Shown: positions 31,870-39,731 of the stretch, one piece after another | Position numbering within the stretch: position 1 is the first letter of the stretch | Layout of the letters: each line of letters opens with the position of its first letter | Virus record (IMG/VR): IMGVR_UViG_3300020613_000006 | Coordinates: 1-46,298 of that record | Reading direction: 5' to 3' (one strand) | Length of the DNA: 46,298 nt | Source: a virus | Notes under the pieces: generated by a model | Seen by the model: only the letters and a program-made list of their open reading frames with translations | What the model was told of the DNA's origin: nothing | The model's database searches: none | Program-made: the position numbers and the translations under genes

Positions 31870-31903
31870 TAGTTCATAGATAACGAACTGAGGAAATACG
31901 AAA

Positions 31904-32056
31904 ATGTACACTCTGATGACTCTGGAAACTGAAACAAGCACCGCAGAATACCGCGAAATGACTATGGAACAAGCCTACAAACTGGCATCCCGCGGTGGAT
32001 TCTATAAGGCTCAAATCATCAGTGAAGAAGGAGTAATTGAATATGAGTTTCACTAA
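31904..32056 (+). CDS. Hypothetical protein, 50 aa
   Basis: MYTLMTLETETSTAEYREMT is an acidic small protein ending IISEEGVIEYEFH. AGGA lies 9 nt before the ATG, just after operator-promoter 12. It overlaps the start of the next gene by 14 nt. No family is recognised. Confidence 0.55.
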   Translation: MYTLMTLETETSTAEYREMTMEQAYKLASRGGFYKAQIISEEGVIEYEFH

Positions 32057-32324
32057 ATACACAACAACGGTGGATTGGGAGGGGGAGAAAATCGAAATCC
32101 CTCCTGGTTACAAATATATCTCGCGCGACAAATATGGATTCATATACGCGTGGATTAAGAGACCTGTACACAATGAGTTTGGTGCGGGAGATGGTTCGGA
32201 GATGCCCCTACGATTGGGACACCAGAAGTCCCTGTGCGAACTGGAACCAATTTTACGACAGTATAGAATGAAAGCCAGCGGTGCAGTCTGTTATCTGACA
32301 GGCGCTGTGAGGGAATTTAAATGA
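32043..32324 (+). CDS. Hypothetical protein, 93 aa
   Basis: MSFTKYTTTVDWEGEKIEIP starts at the ATG at 32043 with SD AAGGAG 9 nt upstream; a TTG at 32037 is too close to the SD. The sequence GYKYISRDKYGFIYAWIKRP looks beta-rich. The stop overlaps the DUF2800 gene start (ATGA). Function is unknown. Confidence 0.6.
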   Translation: MSFTKYTTTVDWEGEKIEIPPGYKYISRDKYGFIYAWIKRPVHNEFGAGDGSEMPLRLGHQKSLCELEPILRQYRMKASGAVCYLTGAVREFK

Positions 32325-33448
32325 CCACACAACTACCCAAAGTATCCGACGCGAATCAATGGATGGCCTGTAACGGGTCTTTCCGTGCGCAGCAACTCCA
32401 TCCACCACTGGACGTCGAACCGTCACAATCCCGGCTGGAGGGCCGGGCGTGCCACGAGATTGCTCAGCGCCTGTTCCGCAATGAGCCGTTCGGTGACATG
32501 GTGGGCAGTCTGTCAAAGGATGGAATTGTCATCACGGATGAACTGTTTGACGCCGCCCGTGAGTATTTTAACGAGGTGTGGGGATTCTGTAATACACATG
32601 GGCGACTGTATGACCTGCACGTTGAGGAGCCGTGTCCGGTGCCGGGTTACGCTGACTGGTACGGGGTGCCGGATGCGTGGGTAACTGCGGAGCAGGGGAA
32701 GGTGTTGCGAATCTGGGACGCGAAGTTTGGTCACAGAATTGTTGACCCGTTTGAACACTGGCCGATGATTATTTACGCGTTCAGTATCTGCGAGTTACAC
32801 CAGACCAAACCGGACATTATCGAACTGGTGGTGGTCCAGCCCCGTGGCTTTACCAGCGAAGGTACAGTGCGTAAATGGGCCATCACATACGATGAGCTGC
32901 GTGTATACCGTCAGCAGGTGAATGACACGATGTTACGTGTGCTGGACACCACGCCCCTCTGCACACCTGGTCCACACTGTCTGGACTGTAGCGCCCGTGC
33001 GCACTGCGACACACTGAAGCAACAAAGTTACGCAGGTGTGGACTACGTAATGTCGCTGCAGACGCACAACTTGTCTGGTCATGCCCTGGGTGTTGAACTG
33101 CGACTCCTGCAGCGTGCACAGGAGATGATTAAAATGCGTCTCAGTGGTCTGGAGGAACAGGCACTACATGAGATTAAGCAGGGACAACACGTGACATTCT
33201 ACGGCGCTAAAACCACATATGGGCGTAAGCGCTGGAAGAAAGATGTCCCGGTTGAACAGGTGCTTATGATGGGCGACCTGATGGGGCAGAACTTGCGCAA
33301 ACCGCAGGAACTGGACACGCCCGCACAGTGTATCAAAAAAGGTATCGACCCGTCCGTTATTGAGCAGTACGCCGAAACACCTGTCACCGGTGTCAAGCTG
33401 GAACAGGTTAATGAACGCGCTATTCGTAGCGTATTTGAACGCAAATAG
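32321..33448 (+). CDS. DUF2800 protein (PD-(D/E)XK/RecB-like)
   Basis: This 375-residue protein has the DUF2800 layout: an N-terminal Ser/Trp/Cys region, the nuclease-like RIWDAKFGH near residue 130 and VVVQPRG. A four-Cys cluster follows in CTPGPHCLDCSARAHC (about 208-223), suggesting an iron-sulfur or zinc site as in Cas4-like nucleases. DUF2800 genes usually sit beside DUF2815 ssDNA-binding and DNA polymerase genes in phages, exactly as here. A role in DNA end processing or recombination is inferred. Confidence 0.85.
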   Translation: MTTQLPKVSDANQWMACNGSFRAQQLHPPLDVEPSQSRLEGRACHEIAQRLFRNEPFGDMVGSLSKDGIVITDELFDAAREYFNEVWGFCNTHGRLYDLHVEEPCPVPGYADWYGVPDAWVTAEQGKVLRIWDAKFGHRIVDPFEHWPMIIYAFSICELHQTKPDIIELVVVQPRGFTSEGTVRKWAITYDELRVYRQQVNDTMLRVLDTTPLCTPGPHCLDCSARAHCDTLKQQSYAGVDYVMSLQTHNLSGHALGVELRLLQRAQEMIKMRLSGLEEQALHEIKQGQHVTFYGAKTTYGRKRWKKDVPVEQVLMMGDLMGQNLRKPQELDTPAQCIKKGIDPSVIEQYAETPVTGVKLEQVNERAIRSVFERK

Positions 33449-33451
33449 TTG

Positions 33452-33480
33452 TTGACGCATTCGTCAGAGTGATGTAGATT
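33452..33480 (+). promoter_or_regulatory. Operator-promoter 13
   Basis: The variant TTGACGCATTCGTCAG is at 33452-33467, with a 17-bp spacer and TAGATT at 33475-33480. It drives the ssDNA-binding protein gene. Confidence 0.75.
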
Positions 33481-33490
33481 TATCAACACC

Positions 33491-33509
33491 GGGACACAGA
33501 GGGTGTCCC
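33491..33509 (+). promoter_or_regulatory. 5-prime leader hairpin of the ssDNA-binding protein mRNA
   Basis: GGGACAC and GTGTCCC pair over a 5-nt loop. The predicted transcription start is about 33487, so the hairpin sits at the very 5-prime end of the mRNA. Such hairpins can protect phage mRNAs from decay. Confidence 0.6.
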
Positions 33510-33534
33510 ACATTTAGCAGAGAGGATTTATAGA

Positions 33535-34341
33535 ATGGCTCAATTTACTTTTGTTACCCCTGTTGCACGCCTGATTCACGGTCATCCGCTGAAACAAAAC
33601 ACCCGTACTGATGAAGTCACCAAACAACCGCTGATTGGTAAAGATGGTCAGCCGGTCAAAGAAGTGTATATCGGCATCGCAATTCCCAAAACTGGTGAAT
33701 CTGACTGGAAAGATGCCGAGTGGGGTAAACAAATCGTTATGGCGGCAATGGACGCTGAGAACGGTTATGACGCTGCAACCACACGTCGGCCAGACTTCTC
33801 ATGGAAGGTGGTAGACGGTGACAGCGACATTCCAAATAAAGCCGGTCACGCACCGAACAGCGACCCGCACAAACGCGGCCACTGGATTGTCAACCTGACC
33901 ACACGCATTCCGTACAACTGTTATCACGTCGGCAAATACTCACCGCTTGATGCGATTCAGGACGCTAATGCTATCAAGCTGGGTGACTATGTACGTGTGA
34001 ACATCGTGGCGAAGGGTAACAAACCATCCAAAACACCGGGTGTGTATCTCAACCCTAACCTGCTGGAACTGAACCGTCCGGGTGAACTGATTGTACGTGA
34101 GGGTAGCGGTCCGGATGCTGCTTCGGTATTCGGCGGTGGCGCATCACCTGCTCTCGTATCCACGCCAGCCGCTCCAGCACCTGCAACACCACCTCCGGCA
34201 ACTGACCTGCTGGTAACACCTCCGCCTGTTGCTCCGGTTGAGGAGAAGTATAACGTGAACGGTGCGGTATATACCCGCTCACAACTCTTAGACATGCCGG
34301 GCTGGTCAGTTGAACATCTGGCTAACCTGCCACGCGTATAA
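33535..34341 (+). CDS. ssDNA-binding protein (DUF2815)
   Basis: This 268-residue protein has an N-terminal OB-fold-like DUF2815 domain (VYIGIAIPKTGESDW, GHWIVNLTTRIPYNCY, LGDYVRVNIVAKGN). A Pro/Ala/Thr-rich linker follows (about 195-235), then a short C-terminal segment with YTRSQLLDMPGWSVEHLANL. DUF2815 proteins act as phage SSBs. The long linker plus conserved tail is like the protein-interaction tail of bacterial SSB. SD GAGAGGA lies upstream. It has its own operator-promoter and terminator. Confidence 0.82.
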   Translation: MAQFTFVTPVARLIHGHPLKQNTRTDEVTKQPLIGKDGQPVKEVYIGIAIPKTGESDWKDAEWGKQIVMAAMDAENGYDAATTRRPDFSWKVVDGDSDIPNKAGHAPNSDPHKRGHWIVNLTTRIPYNCYHVGKYSPLDAIQDANAIKLGDYVRVNIVAKGNKPSKTPGVYLNPNLLELNRPGELIVREGSGPDAASVFGGGASPALVSTPAAPAPATPPPATDLLVTPPPVAPVEEKYNVNGAVYTRSQLLDMPGWSVEHLANLPRV

Positions 34342-34348
34342 CCACAAT

Positions 34349-34372
34349 GCCCCGGTGTGAGCCGGGGTTTAA
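34349..34372 (+). terminator. Terminator after the ssDNA-binding protein gene
   Basis: CCCCGG (34350-34355) and CCGGGG (34362-34367) pair around a 6-nt loop, followed by TTTAATTT. Confidence 0.78.
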
Positions 34373-34390
34373 TTTACGGAGAGTAAAGAG

Positions 34391-34771
34391 ATGAAAAAAG
34401 CATTACTGGTTGTGCTCAGTTTGTTTTCATTAGCAGGTTGCGATGTAAACGATGCTGATGTGGCTAGTCGGAATGTCAGCAAAGCGGCTGATAATTTTGA
34501 AGCAAATCGCCGTTTTGTATTTTACAACGGTATCACCGGTGAATTCATGCTGGAAATCACGGGGCTTTGCTCTAAAGATAACAGCAGCACAGACCGCACA
34601 TTAGGTGTAATTTGCAAAACTGGTCCGGGTATTTATAAAAAACACATGTTGGGTCTTTCTGATAATGTCACATGGTTTATGGAAGATTTGAGTGGTACCA
34701 ACGCCAGCGTCAATCATTACCGCGTGACATTCAAACCTTCTGTCATCATTCCGGATTTGGAGATTCGCTGA
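34391..34771 (+). CDS. Beta-sandwich lipoprotein
   Basis: This 126-residue protein begins with a lipoprotein signal peptide (MKKALLVVLSLFSLAGC, lipobox LAGC, Cys17). The mature part, with SKAADNFEANRRFVFYNGIT and GLSDNVTWFMEDL, resembles the beta-sandwich lipoproteins of enterophages. It should be anchored in the outer or inner membrane. Some phage lipoproteins block receptors against superinfection; here that is only a possibility. The stop overlaps the next ATG. Confidence 0.75.
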   Translation: MKKALLVVLSLFSLAGCDVNDADVASRNVSKAADNFEANRRFVFYNGITGEFMLEITGLCSKDNSSTDRTLGVICKTGPGIYKKHMLGLSDNVTWFMEDLSGTNASVNHYRVTFKPSVIIPDLEIR

Positions 34772-34926
34772 TGGTCGAATTTAACCAACATACGAAACGC
34801 CTGTCTGAGTTTGACCAGAAGTTAGCCGAACTCGACAAGGCCACAAAAGAGGTTCAGGAACAACGCCGGGAATATGTCAACCGCAACAACCTGAACAAAA
34901 CATACGACGGTTATACAAAGGGGTGA
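34771..34926 (+). CDS. Small coiled-coil protein, 51 aa
   Basis: MVEFNQHTKRLSEFDQKLAE continues into a charged heptad-like helix (LDKATKEVQEQRREYVNRNN). It starts in a TGATG overlap with the lipoprotein gene; the longer upstream frame lies in the lipoprotein gene and was rejected. Function is unknown. Confidence 0.55.
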   Translation: MVEFNQHTKRLSEFDQKLAELDKATKEVQEQRREYVNRNNLNKTYDGYTKG

Positions 34927-34930
34927 GAGG

Positions 34931-35146
34931 ATGTCAGATGTTAAAATCATGCCGAAAAATGGAGCATTTTTAGCTCGATACCGTAACGAAAACGACACGT
35001 TAATCGCCGACACGTATGGCTGGCAGGACGGTAAACTTAAAAAATTTGTATTCAACGCCGGTAAAGTCACATGGGAAGACGTACCCGATGGTGTGGTACA
35101 TGAACTGAAAAGTAATCCTGATGTGATTTATACGGTCCACTCGTAA
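34931..35146 (+). CDS. Hypothetical protein, 71 aa
   Basis: MSDVKIMPKNGAFLARYRNE contains DTYGWQDGKLKKFVFNAGKV, a beta-rich pattern. SD GAGAGG lies before the ATG. It is followed by a terminator. No family is recognised. Confidence 0.55.
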   Translation: MSDVKIMPKNGAFLARYRNENDTLIADTYGWQDGKLKKFVFNAGKVTWEDVPDGVVHELKSNPDVIYTVHS

Positions 35147-35154
35147 CACCTTTA

Positions 35155-35177
35155 AGCCCCTCACGGGGCTTTTCTTT
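35155..35177 (+). terminator. Terminator upstream of the DNA polymerase gene
   Basis: AGCCCC (35155-35160) and GGGGCT (35165-35170) pair around TCAC, followed by TTTCTTT. No operator palindrome follows it, so polymerase expression may depend on read-through or an unrecognised promoter. Confidence 0.78.
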
Positions 35178-35191
35178 CAGAGAGATAAAAT

Positions 35192-37330
35192 ATGACACAT
35201 TATTTATCGCGCTGCGACGAGATGGCGGGGTGTGGCAAGACTTACCCTGCTGACTTACACAAATGCCCGCACTGTGGCGCTGATGCCGCATTTAGCAGTC
35301 CTGCACCGCTTGACCCGCGTGACTGGGGCTATGACATTGAAACGTACAGGAATTGCTTTACAGCGTGCTTTATCCACGCCGCCACAGGTATGGAACTGAT
35401 GTACGAAATCAGTGACAGGGTGAACCAGCAGCAACAGCTTATCGAATTCATGTTCAATCTAGGGCGCAGCAAAGCCCGTGGCGTGGGCTTCAACAACCTG
35501 TCGTTTGACTACCCGGTGTTACACTTTGTCGCGCACAATCCGGGATGTACGCTGGAACAGATTTACGCAAAGGCGCAGTCACAAATCAAGCCGGTTGGAC
35601 AATGGGCTGAAACTATCTGGGACCGCGACCAGATTTTTAAACAAATTGACCTTTATAAAATTTGGCACTTTGATAACAAGTCGAAACGTACCAGTCTGAA
35701 AGCGCTGGAAGTTGCCATGCGTTCCCCTAATGTTAAAGATTTGCCGTTTGCTGTCGGCATGATGCTGAATGACGAGCAGAAAGACGCCCTTATTGCGTAT
35801 AACAAACACGACGTGCGCGAGACGCTGAAGTTTTATGTCCGTTCATTGACCGCCATTCATCTTCGTGAGCAATTGTCTGAGACGTTCAAAAAGAACTTTG
35901 TCAACATGAACGATGTGAAGATGGGAGAAACAATTCTCGTCACGGAAATGCAAAAGCGTGGTGTAAGTTGTTACGACGAATCAGGAGCAAAAAAGCAAAC
36001 CAACAGAAACGGGATTAAACTTTCCGAAGTGATTTTACCTTACGTCAGGTATGAAAATCCGGAATTTTCACGTGTGCTGGAATTCCTGAAAACTCAGACC
36101 ATCTATGAAACGAAAGGTGAGTTTAAAGGGCTGACTTTACCGGTGGTAGGTGGTCTTGAATTTGCTTTTGGTAAGGGTGGGATGCATGCGTCACTTGAAC
36201 GTTCCATCGTTGTAACTGATGATGAGGGGGTGATAATTGATGCGGACGTGGCAAGTTTTTATCCAAACTACGCCGTCGCTAACAGAATCTACCCGGCTCA
36301 TTTGGGTGAAGCTTATTGTGATGCTTATCTCAGTATTTACGAAACGCGAAAGACATACAGTAAAGACAAGCCGGAAAACGGTGCGTTTAAACTGGCACTG
36401 AATGGTGCGTATGGTGGTTCTAATAACGAACACTCACCGTTTCTTGACCCACAATACACTATGTCCACAACTATAAACGGGCAATTGTTACTGTGTATGC
36501 TTGCTGAGCAACTGGTGAAAATTCCGGGTTTACTGTTAATTCAGGCCAACACCGACGGCATCACGTTTAAATGCCCGCATCAGCATGTTGAATATGCAAA
36601 ATCTCTTTTCCGGTGGTGGGAAGGTGTGACGAAGCTGGAGCTTGAAGACGTAGAGTATGCAAAAATGTGCATCCGTGACGTTAACTCTTATCTGGCTGTT
36701 AAGAAAGACGGGAAGGTGAAACGTATTGGTGCATACGCATACGTGACAGCCGATGACAACCCGGCAACGCGAGAGGTCCCTTATCACAAAGACCCATCCA
36801 CACTCGTCATACCCAAAGCAGCAGAAGCCGCACTGGTACGCGGTGAGGACATCCGCACCTTCATCACCAGCCACCGTGACAAGTTTGATTTCATGCTGCG
36901 CGCCAAAGTTCCCAGGAATGCACGTCTGGTCATGCGCTGGCCGGAGTGGGGCGCAGAGCAGGAGTTGCAGAACACCACCCGTGTGTTTATCAGCCGCAAC
37001 GGTGGGTCACTGGTTAAACTCATGCCGCCAACGGGCACACCGGGAGCGTGGAAGCGGAAGAACGGTCTGACAGATGAAGTCTACCATGCGGTAGTGCGTG
37101 AGATTACCGGTCAACCGGGAGAACTGGACAGCACTGGTATACCGTGGGACGAGCGTATTCACACAAAGAGCCGCAGCAAGCACGATGCAGTGCGTGAGAG
37201 TGGGTTATGTGCTGGATGGCGTGTAACGGAGTGTGCTGACGCTAACGACTTTGACTGGGGGAGTCTGGACTACGAGTATTATGTGAAGGAAGCTGAAAAA
37301 CTTGTGTTACCATTGTTGACGAGTAAGTAA
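35192..37330 (+). CDS. Family B DNA polymerase with 3-prime exonuclease
   Basis: This 712-residue protein starts with a Cys4 zinc-ribbon-like segment (C8, C14, C25, C28). The exonuclease motifs follow: DIE (48-50), NNLSFDYP and YNKHD. The polymerase motifs are DADVASFYPN (A, 350-359), KLALNGAYG (B, 400-408) and NTDG (C, 453-456). Motif C has Gly in place of the usual Ser. A C-terminal extension carries PWDERIH (651-657), shared with the 30.9 kb protein. It replicates phage DNA with proofreading. It converges on the lysis cassette. Confidence 0.92.
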   Translation: MTHYLSRCDEMAGCGKTYPADLHKCPHCGADAAFSSPAPLDPRDWGYDIETYRNCFTACFIHAATGMELMYEISDRVNQQQQLIEFMFNLGRSKARGVGFNNLSFDYPVLHFVAHNPGCTLEQIYAKAQSQIKPVGQWAETIWDRDQIFKQIDLYKIWHFDNKSKRTSLKALEVAMRSPNVKDLPFAVGMMLNDEQKDALIAYNKHDVRETLKFYVRSLTAIHLREQLSETFKKNFVNMNDVKMGETILVTEMQKRGVSCYDESGAKKQTNRNGIKLSEVILPYVRYENPEFSRVLEFLKTQTIYETKGEFKGLTLPVVGGLEFAFGKGGMHASLERSIVVTDDEGVIIDADVASFYPNYAVANRIYPAHLGEAYCDAYLSIYETRKTYSKDKPENGAFKLALNGAYGGSNNEHSPFLDPQYTMSTTINGQLLLCMLAEQLVKIPGLLLIQANTDGITFKCPHQHVEYAKSLFRWWEGVTKLELEDVEYAKMCIRDVNSYLAVKKDGKVKRIGAYAYVTADDNPATREVPYHKDPSTLVIPKAAEAALVRGEDIRTFITSHRDKFDFMLRAKVPRNARLVMRWPEWGAEQELQNTTRVFISRNGGSLVKLMPPTGTPGAWKRKNGLTDEVYHAVVREITGQPGELDSTGIPWDERIHTKSRSKHDAVRESGLCAGWRVTECADANDFDWGSLDYEYYVKEAEKLVLPLLTSK

Positions 37331-37335
37331 GCCCA

Positions 37336-37626
37336 TCAAGCCGGGTCATTCTTTGACTCGGCTAACTTCCTGTCCATTTCCATCTTCCACTTCAATTGCT
37401 GAATCTCTAAACGGTTTTTCTCATTACGGTAACGTGCTTCACGACCATCGGAAATCATCTTCTTAACATGCACCGTGATAATGACGAGAGAAAGTACGAT
37501 ACCAACAAGTGTGGCAATCATACCCAGTAACTCAGGGGTCACGCCTATCCGCGTCAGGAATCCCATCAGCCCCGTTCCGCCCGCCACGCCCGCGCCCACT
37601 CGTGGGTCCGCTACGAAGTTGTTCAT
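37336..37626 (-). CDS. Single-span membrane protein, probable holin or antiholin
   Basis: This 96-residue protein (MNNFVADPRVGAGVAGGTGL) has one strong transmembrane helix (LLGMIATLVGIVLSLVIITV). A charged coiled coil follows (SDGREARYRNEKNRLEIQQL), as in some small holins. SD AGAGG lies 4 nt before the ATG. It is the last gene of the lysis cassette. The larger two-helix protein at 38.5 kb is the alternative holin. Confidence 0.5.
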   Translation of the reverse strand: MNNFVADPRVGAGVAGGTGLMGFLTRIGVTPELLGMIATLVGIVLSLVIITVHVKKMISDGREARYRNEKNRLEIQQLKWKMEMDRKLAESKNDPA

Positions 37627-37720
37627 AAGCCCTCTTAACCCAGTCGACCGCTTGTATTAACATCAGGATGATGAACAGCGTAGTCGATATGAAGTCCAAT
37701 ACCTCCCGCATTCTTATCAT
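37532..37720 (-). CDS. Possible overlapping membrane peptide, 62 aa
   Basis: This frame overlaps both neighbours in another reading frame. It has a convincing helix (FISTTLFIILMLIQAVDWV) and AAAGG 9 nt before the second ATG (MREVLDF). Its second half is Gly/Arg-rich and lies in the next gene, so it could be a byproduct. Low certainty. Confidence 0.3.
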   Translation of the reverse strand: MIRMREVLDFISTTLFIILMLIQAVDWVKRAYEQLRSGPTSGRGRGGRNGADGIPDADRRDP

Positions 37721-38057
37721 CCTTTCTCAGTATCAGCGCTATCGCCACGATGTAGAAGATACCGAAAAGATTTACGTAGAGGTCCGGTGACTGGTATGTG
37801 AACCACATTAGCCAACCCAGCAGGTTAAGTGTAATCGAAACCGCACACAAGACCATCATTTCAAATACTTTTCGGTCCATTCTGAAATTGAAAAGCAAGC
37901 CAGTGACGGCAAAGTCACACAGGGCTGCGAGAGGAAAGTAAAGGGAACCGTCGAGATTACCGCAGAGGAGATTGAAGAGAGTCGGAACCATGACAAACAT
38001 GAAGCTTGCCCGGTGCGGTCTCAGCAATAATGCGAAGATAAGCGCGGTATAAATCAT
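37635..38057 (-). CDS. Multi-span membrane protein of the lysis region
   Basis: This 140-residue protein has about four predicted transmembrane helices (for example MIYTALIFALLL, VLCAVSITLNLLGWLMWF and VNLFGIFYIVAIALIL). A polar His/Asp-containing tail follows. It lies between the spanin and the small holin-like gene. It may be a holin-associated or antiholin protein; no family is recognised. Confidence 0.55.
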   Translation of the reverse strand: MIYTALIFALLLRPHRASFMFVMVPTLFNLLCGNLDGSLYFPLAALCDFAVTGLLFNFRMDRKVFEMMVLCAVSITLNLLGWLMWFTYQSPDLYVNLFGIFYIVAIALILRKDDKNAGGIGLHIDYAVHHPDVNTSGRLG

Positions 38058-38085
38058 CTGTTACCCGGTACGTATAAGATTGCTC

Positions 38086-38313
38086 TTAGTTTACCGTGGA
38101 TTTAACAGAACCGCAATTAGCGTCCCATTTCTCATTGTGTGCAAGAATGGCGCGCTTGGTTTGCGTGTCCATCACTTCCACGTCGTGTGGTGTTACCAAT
38201 ATGGGTTGCACCCAGTTACACGCTGTATCAACGACTACCGGGACGGGTCCATTTGTCGAGCAACTGCTTATCAACATCAGCGTCAGTAGAATTATTAACT
38301 TTCTGGTCAACAT
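38086..38313 (-). CDS. Rz1-like outer-membrane spanin lipoprotein
   Basis: This 75-residue protein starts at 38313 (MLTRKLIILLTLMLISSC), with lipobox ISSC at Cys18. The mature part, with CNWVQPILVTPHDVEVMDTQ and AILAHNEKWDANC, resembles Rz1-like proteins of tailed phages. The gene starts inside the Rz gene in another frame, the classic Rz/Rz1 arrangement. It joins Rz to span the periplasm and fuse the membranes at lysis. Confidence 0.8.
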   Translation of the reverse strand: MLTRKLIILLTLMLISSCSTNGPVPVVVDTACNWVQPILVTPHDVEVMDTQTKRAILAHNEKWDANCGSVKSTVN

Positions 38314-38482
38314 TTGCGGCCTCCCGCGATGCCGTAACCTGACGTTCTGCTGCAACTTTGGTCGCTTCCACAGTCTGTTCAGCCTGCTTTTGCTTGCCCG
38401 TACTACGACCACTCAGCCACGCCATCACCAGTGCGACAATGACACCCAATGCACCCGCTACCCATCCGTAAATTTCACCCAT
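38228..38482 (-). CDS. Rz-like inner-membrane spanin
   Basis: This 84-residue protein starts at 38482 (MGEIYGWVAGALGVIVALVM) with SD GGAG about 10 nt upstream. One N-terminal transmembrane helix is followed by a periplasmic Gln/Ala/Glu-rich coiled coil. It overlaps the holin gene at its start and contains the Rz1 start. Length is at the short end for i-spanins. Confidence 0.75.
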   Translation of the reverse strand: MGEIYGWVAGALGVIVALVMAWLSGRSTGKQKQAEQTVEATKVAAERQVTASREAANVDQKVNNSTDADVDKQLLDKWTRPGSR

Positions 38483-38810
38483 TGTTACGTTGCTCCGTAA
38501 GTTTACGTTGCTTAACAAACTGTGACAGCAAGCCCATGAACATCATGAACGGTCCGATGAAGCTCACAACGGTGGGTGGAAGACTGGATTTGATGTCATC
38601 CGGCAGGTATGACCACGCTGAGATAGCCGCGTCAGGAAAAGCGTAGAAAATAGCGGTCAGAGTAGTACCCAGAGAACCGAGCCAGATTGACCACGTTTTC
38701 CACAGGAGCTTGGCATGTGATACAAACTCAAGCGTAGTGAAGCGCTGCAACAGAAGCAGCACTATAACCGCGCTCAAAGCAATAACAGCAAAGACAAGGA
38801 TGTATGTCAT
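38475..38810 (-). CDS. Putative holin, 111 aa
   Basis: MTYILVFAVIALSAVIVLLL begins with a transmembrane helix. Further hydrophobic spans are WSIWLGSLGTTLTAIFYAF and VVSFIGPFMMFMGLLSQFV, followed by a charged C-terminus (KQRKLTEQRNNG). It lies directly between endolysin and spanins, in coupled overlap with both, the usual holin position. The family is not identified with certainty. Confidence 0.65.
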   Translation of the reverse strand: MTYILVFAVIALSAVIVLLLLQRFTTLEFVSHAKLLWKTWSIWLGSLGTTLTAIFYAFPDAAISAWSYLPDDIKSSLPPTVVSFIGPFMMFMGLLSQFVKQRKLTEQRNNG

Positions 38811-39322
38811 ATTTCCACCCTCTGACCAATCCAGCCGTTGATAAAGCGACGCTGCGTGGCGTTACCCTCAACAATCTCAATGTATCTCACACATTGCAAA
38901 CCATTGAGTGCTTTTACAAGAATACTCACCGCATTACTGCGTGATGCCAGATACGTGTTGACAGCATTGCGTGTCGCCGGACCCATTTTACCATCAACAG
39001 CAATACCACTTCCCGCCAGCGCATTGACTGCACGTTGCAGGAATTTTGTTGCAGTAGATGTGCCCATATTGACACCCGTATCAAAGAGTTCAGCAGCAAT
39101 CTCTGACGGGAATGCGATAAATCCGGGTTTCTCAGCATACTCGCGCTTGTAAATATCACGGGCAGTCTGTAGTGGTAAGTCACGCATTGAACCGGTGTAG
39201 CCGTTTGCACGGGCTACACGCTCGGTAATGCCGTATTTAGTTGCGCCACCACTGTCAGCGGGGTCATTTACATAACCCCCTTCCGCTTTGATTGTGGCGT
39301 CAATAATCTGGTCGAGTGTCAT
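38807..39322 (-). CDS. Endolysin, GH108 muramidase with PG-binding domain
   Basis: This 171-residue protein has the GH108 N-terminus IKAEGGYVNDPADSGGATKY, with catalytic Glu14. A C-terminal peptidoglycan-binding_3-type domain follows (VDGKMGPATRNAVNTYL and RYIEIVEGNATQRRFINGW). It cleaves the glycan backbone of murein after holin action. The start at 39322 has AAAGG 7 nt upstream; upstream in-frame codons overlap the tail fibre assembly gene. Confidence 0.9.
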   Translation of the reverse strand: MTLDQIIDATIKAEGGYVNDPADSGGATKYGITERVARANGYTGSMRDLPLQTARDIYKREYAEKPGFIAFPSEIAAELFDTGVNMGTSTATKFLQRAVNALAGSGIAVDGKMGPATRNAVNTYLASRSNAVSILVKALNGLQCVRYIEIVEGNATQRRFINGWIGQRVEI

Positions 39323-39729
39323 GATGGAACCTTTGGCCATTTTGGAGAGTTGACATCCACGCGCATCAGCAATACACGATATTTCTTCCATGCTATCAGT
39401 GCTGTTACTTCATCCTCAGTTGCCATTTCAGCATCAACAGCATCCTGACGCCATGCAATCTCTGAATCTGCAGTACGTTTTAACTCTAACCGTTTTGACT
39501 CGGTTTGTAAGGTTAATTCTTCCTTGGTTGGTGCGGGTAAATTAACCCATGCCGGCATTCCTTCGTCATCCTTACCTCTCGTTTTACCATCTGGACTGAT
39601 ACCACTAAAGGTATTGAAAACCTCTTCACTAACCTCAATACCTTCCTCCGGCCAACTACCCGCAGCAACATAAATATCTTTCATTGAAACGGGATAGAAT
39701 GCGTTGTTACTGAAAATATAATTTCCCAT
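39319..39729 (-). CDS. Tail fibre assembly protein
   Basis: This 136-residue protein starts at 39729 (MGNYIFSNNAFYPVSM) and has the layout of Caudo_TAP chaperones. A central GISPDGKTRGKDDEGMPAWV is followed by a helical TESKRLELKRTADSEIAWRQ and an ALIAWKKYRVLLMRVD tail. It follows the tail fibre gene and helps fibre folding or trimer assembly. Confidence 0.85.
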   Translation of the reverse strand: MGNYIFSNNAFYPVSMKDIYVAAGSWPEEGIEVSEEVFNTFSGISPDGKTRGKDDEGMPAWVNLPAPTKEELTLQTESKRLELKRTADSEIAWRQDAVDAEMATEDEVTALIAWKKYRVLLMRVDVNSPKWPKVPS

Positions 39730-39731
39730 AA

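Noticed and set aside
37313-37328. Further operator at the end of the DNA polymerase gene
   Set aside because: Only the left half (TTGACGAGT) is present; the right half and a -10 are missing.
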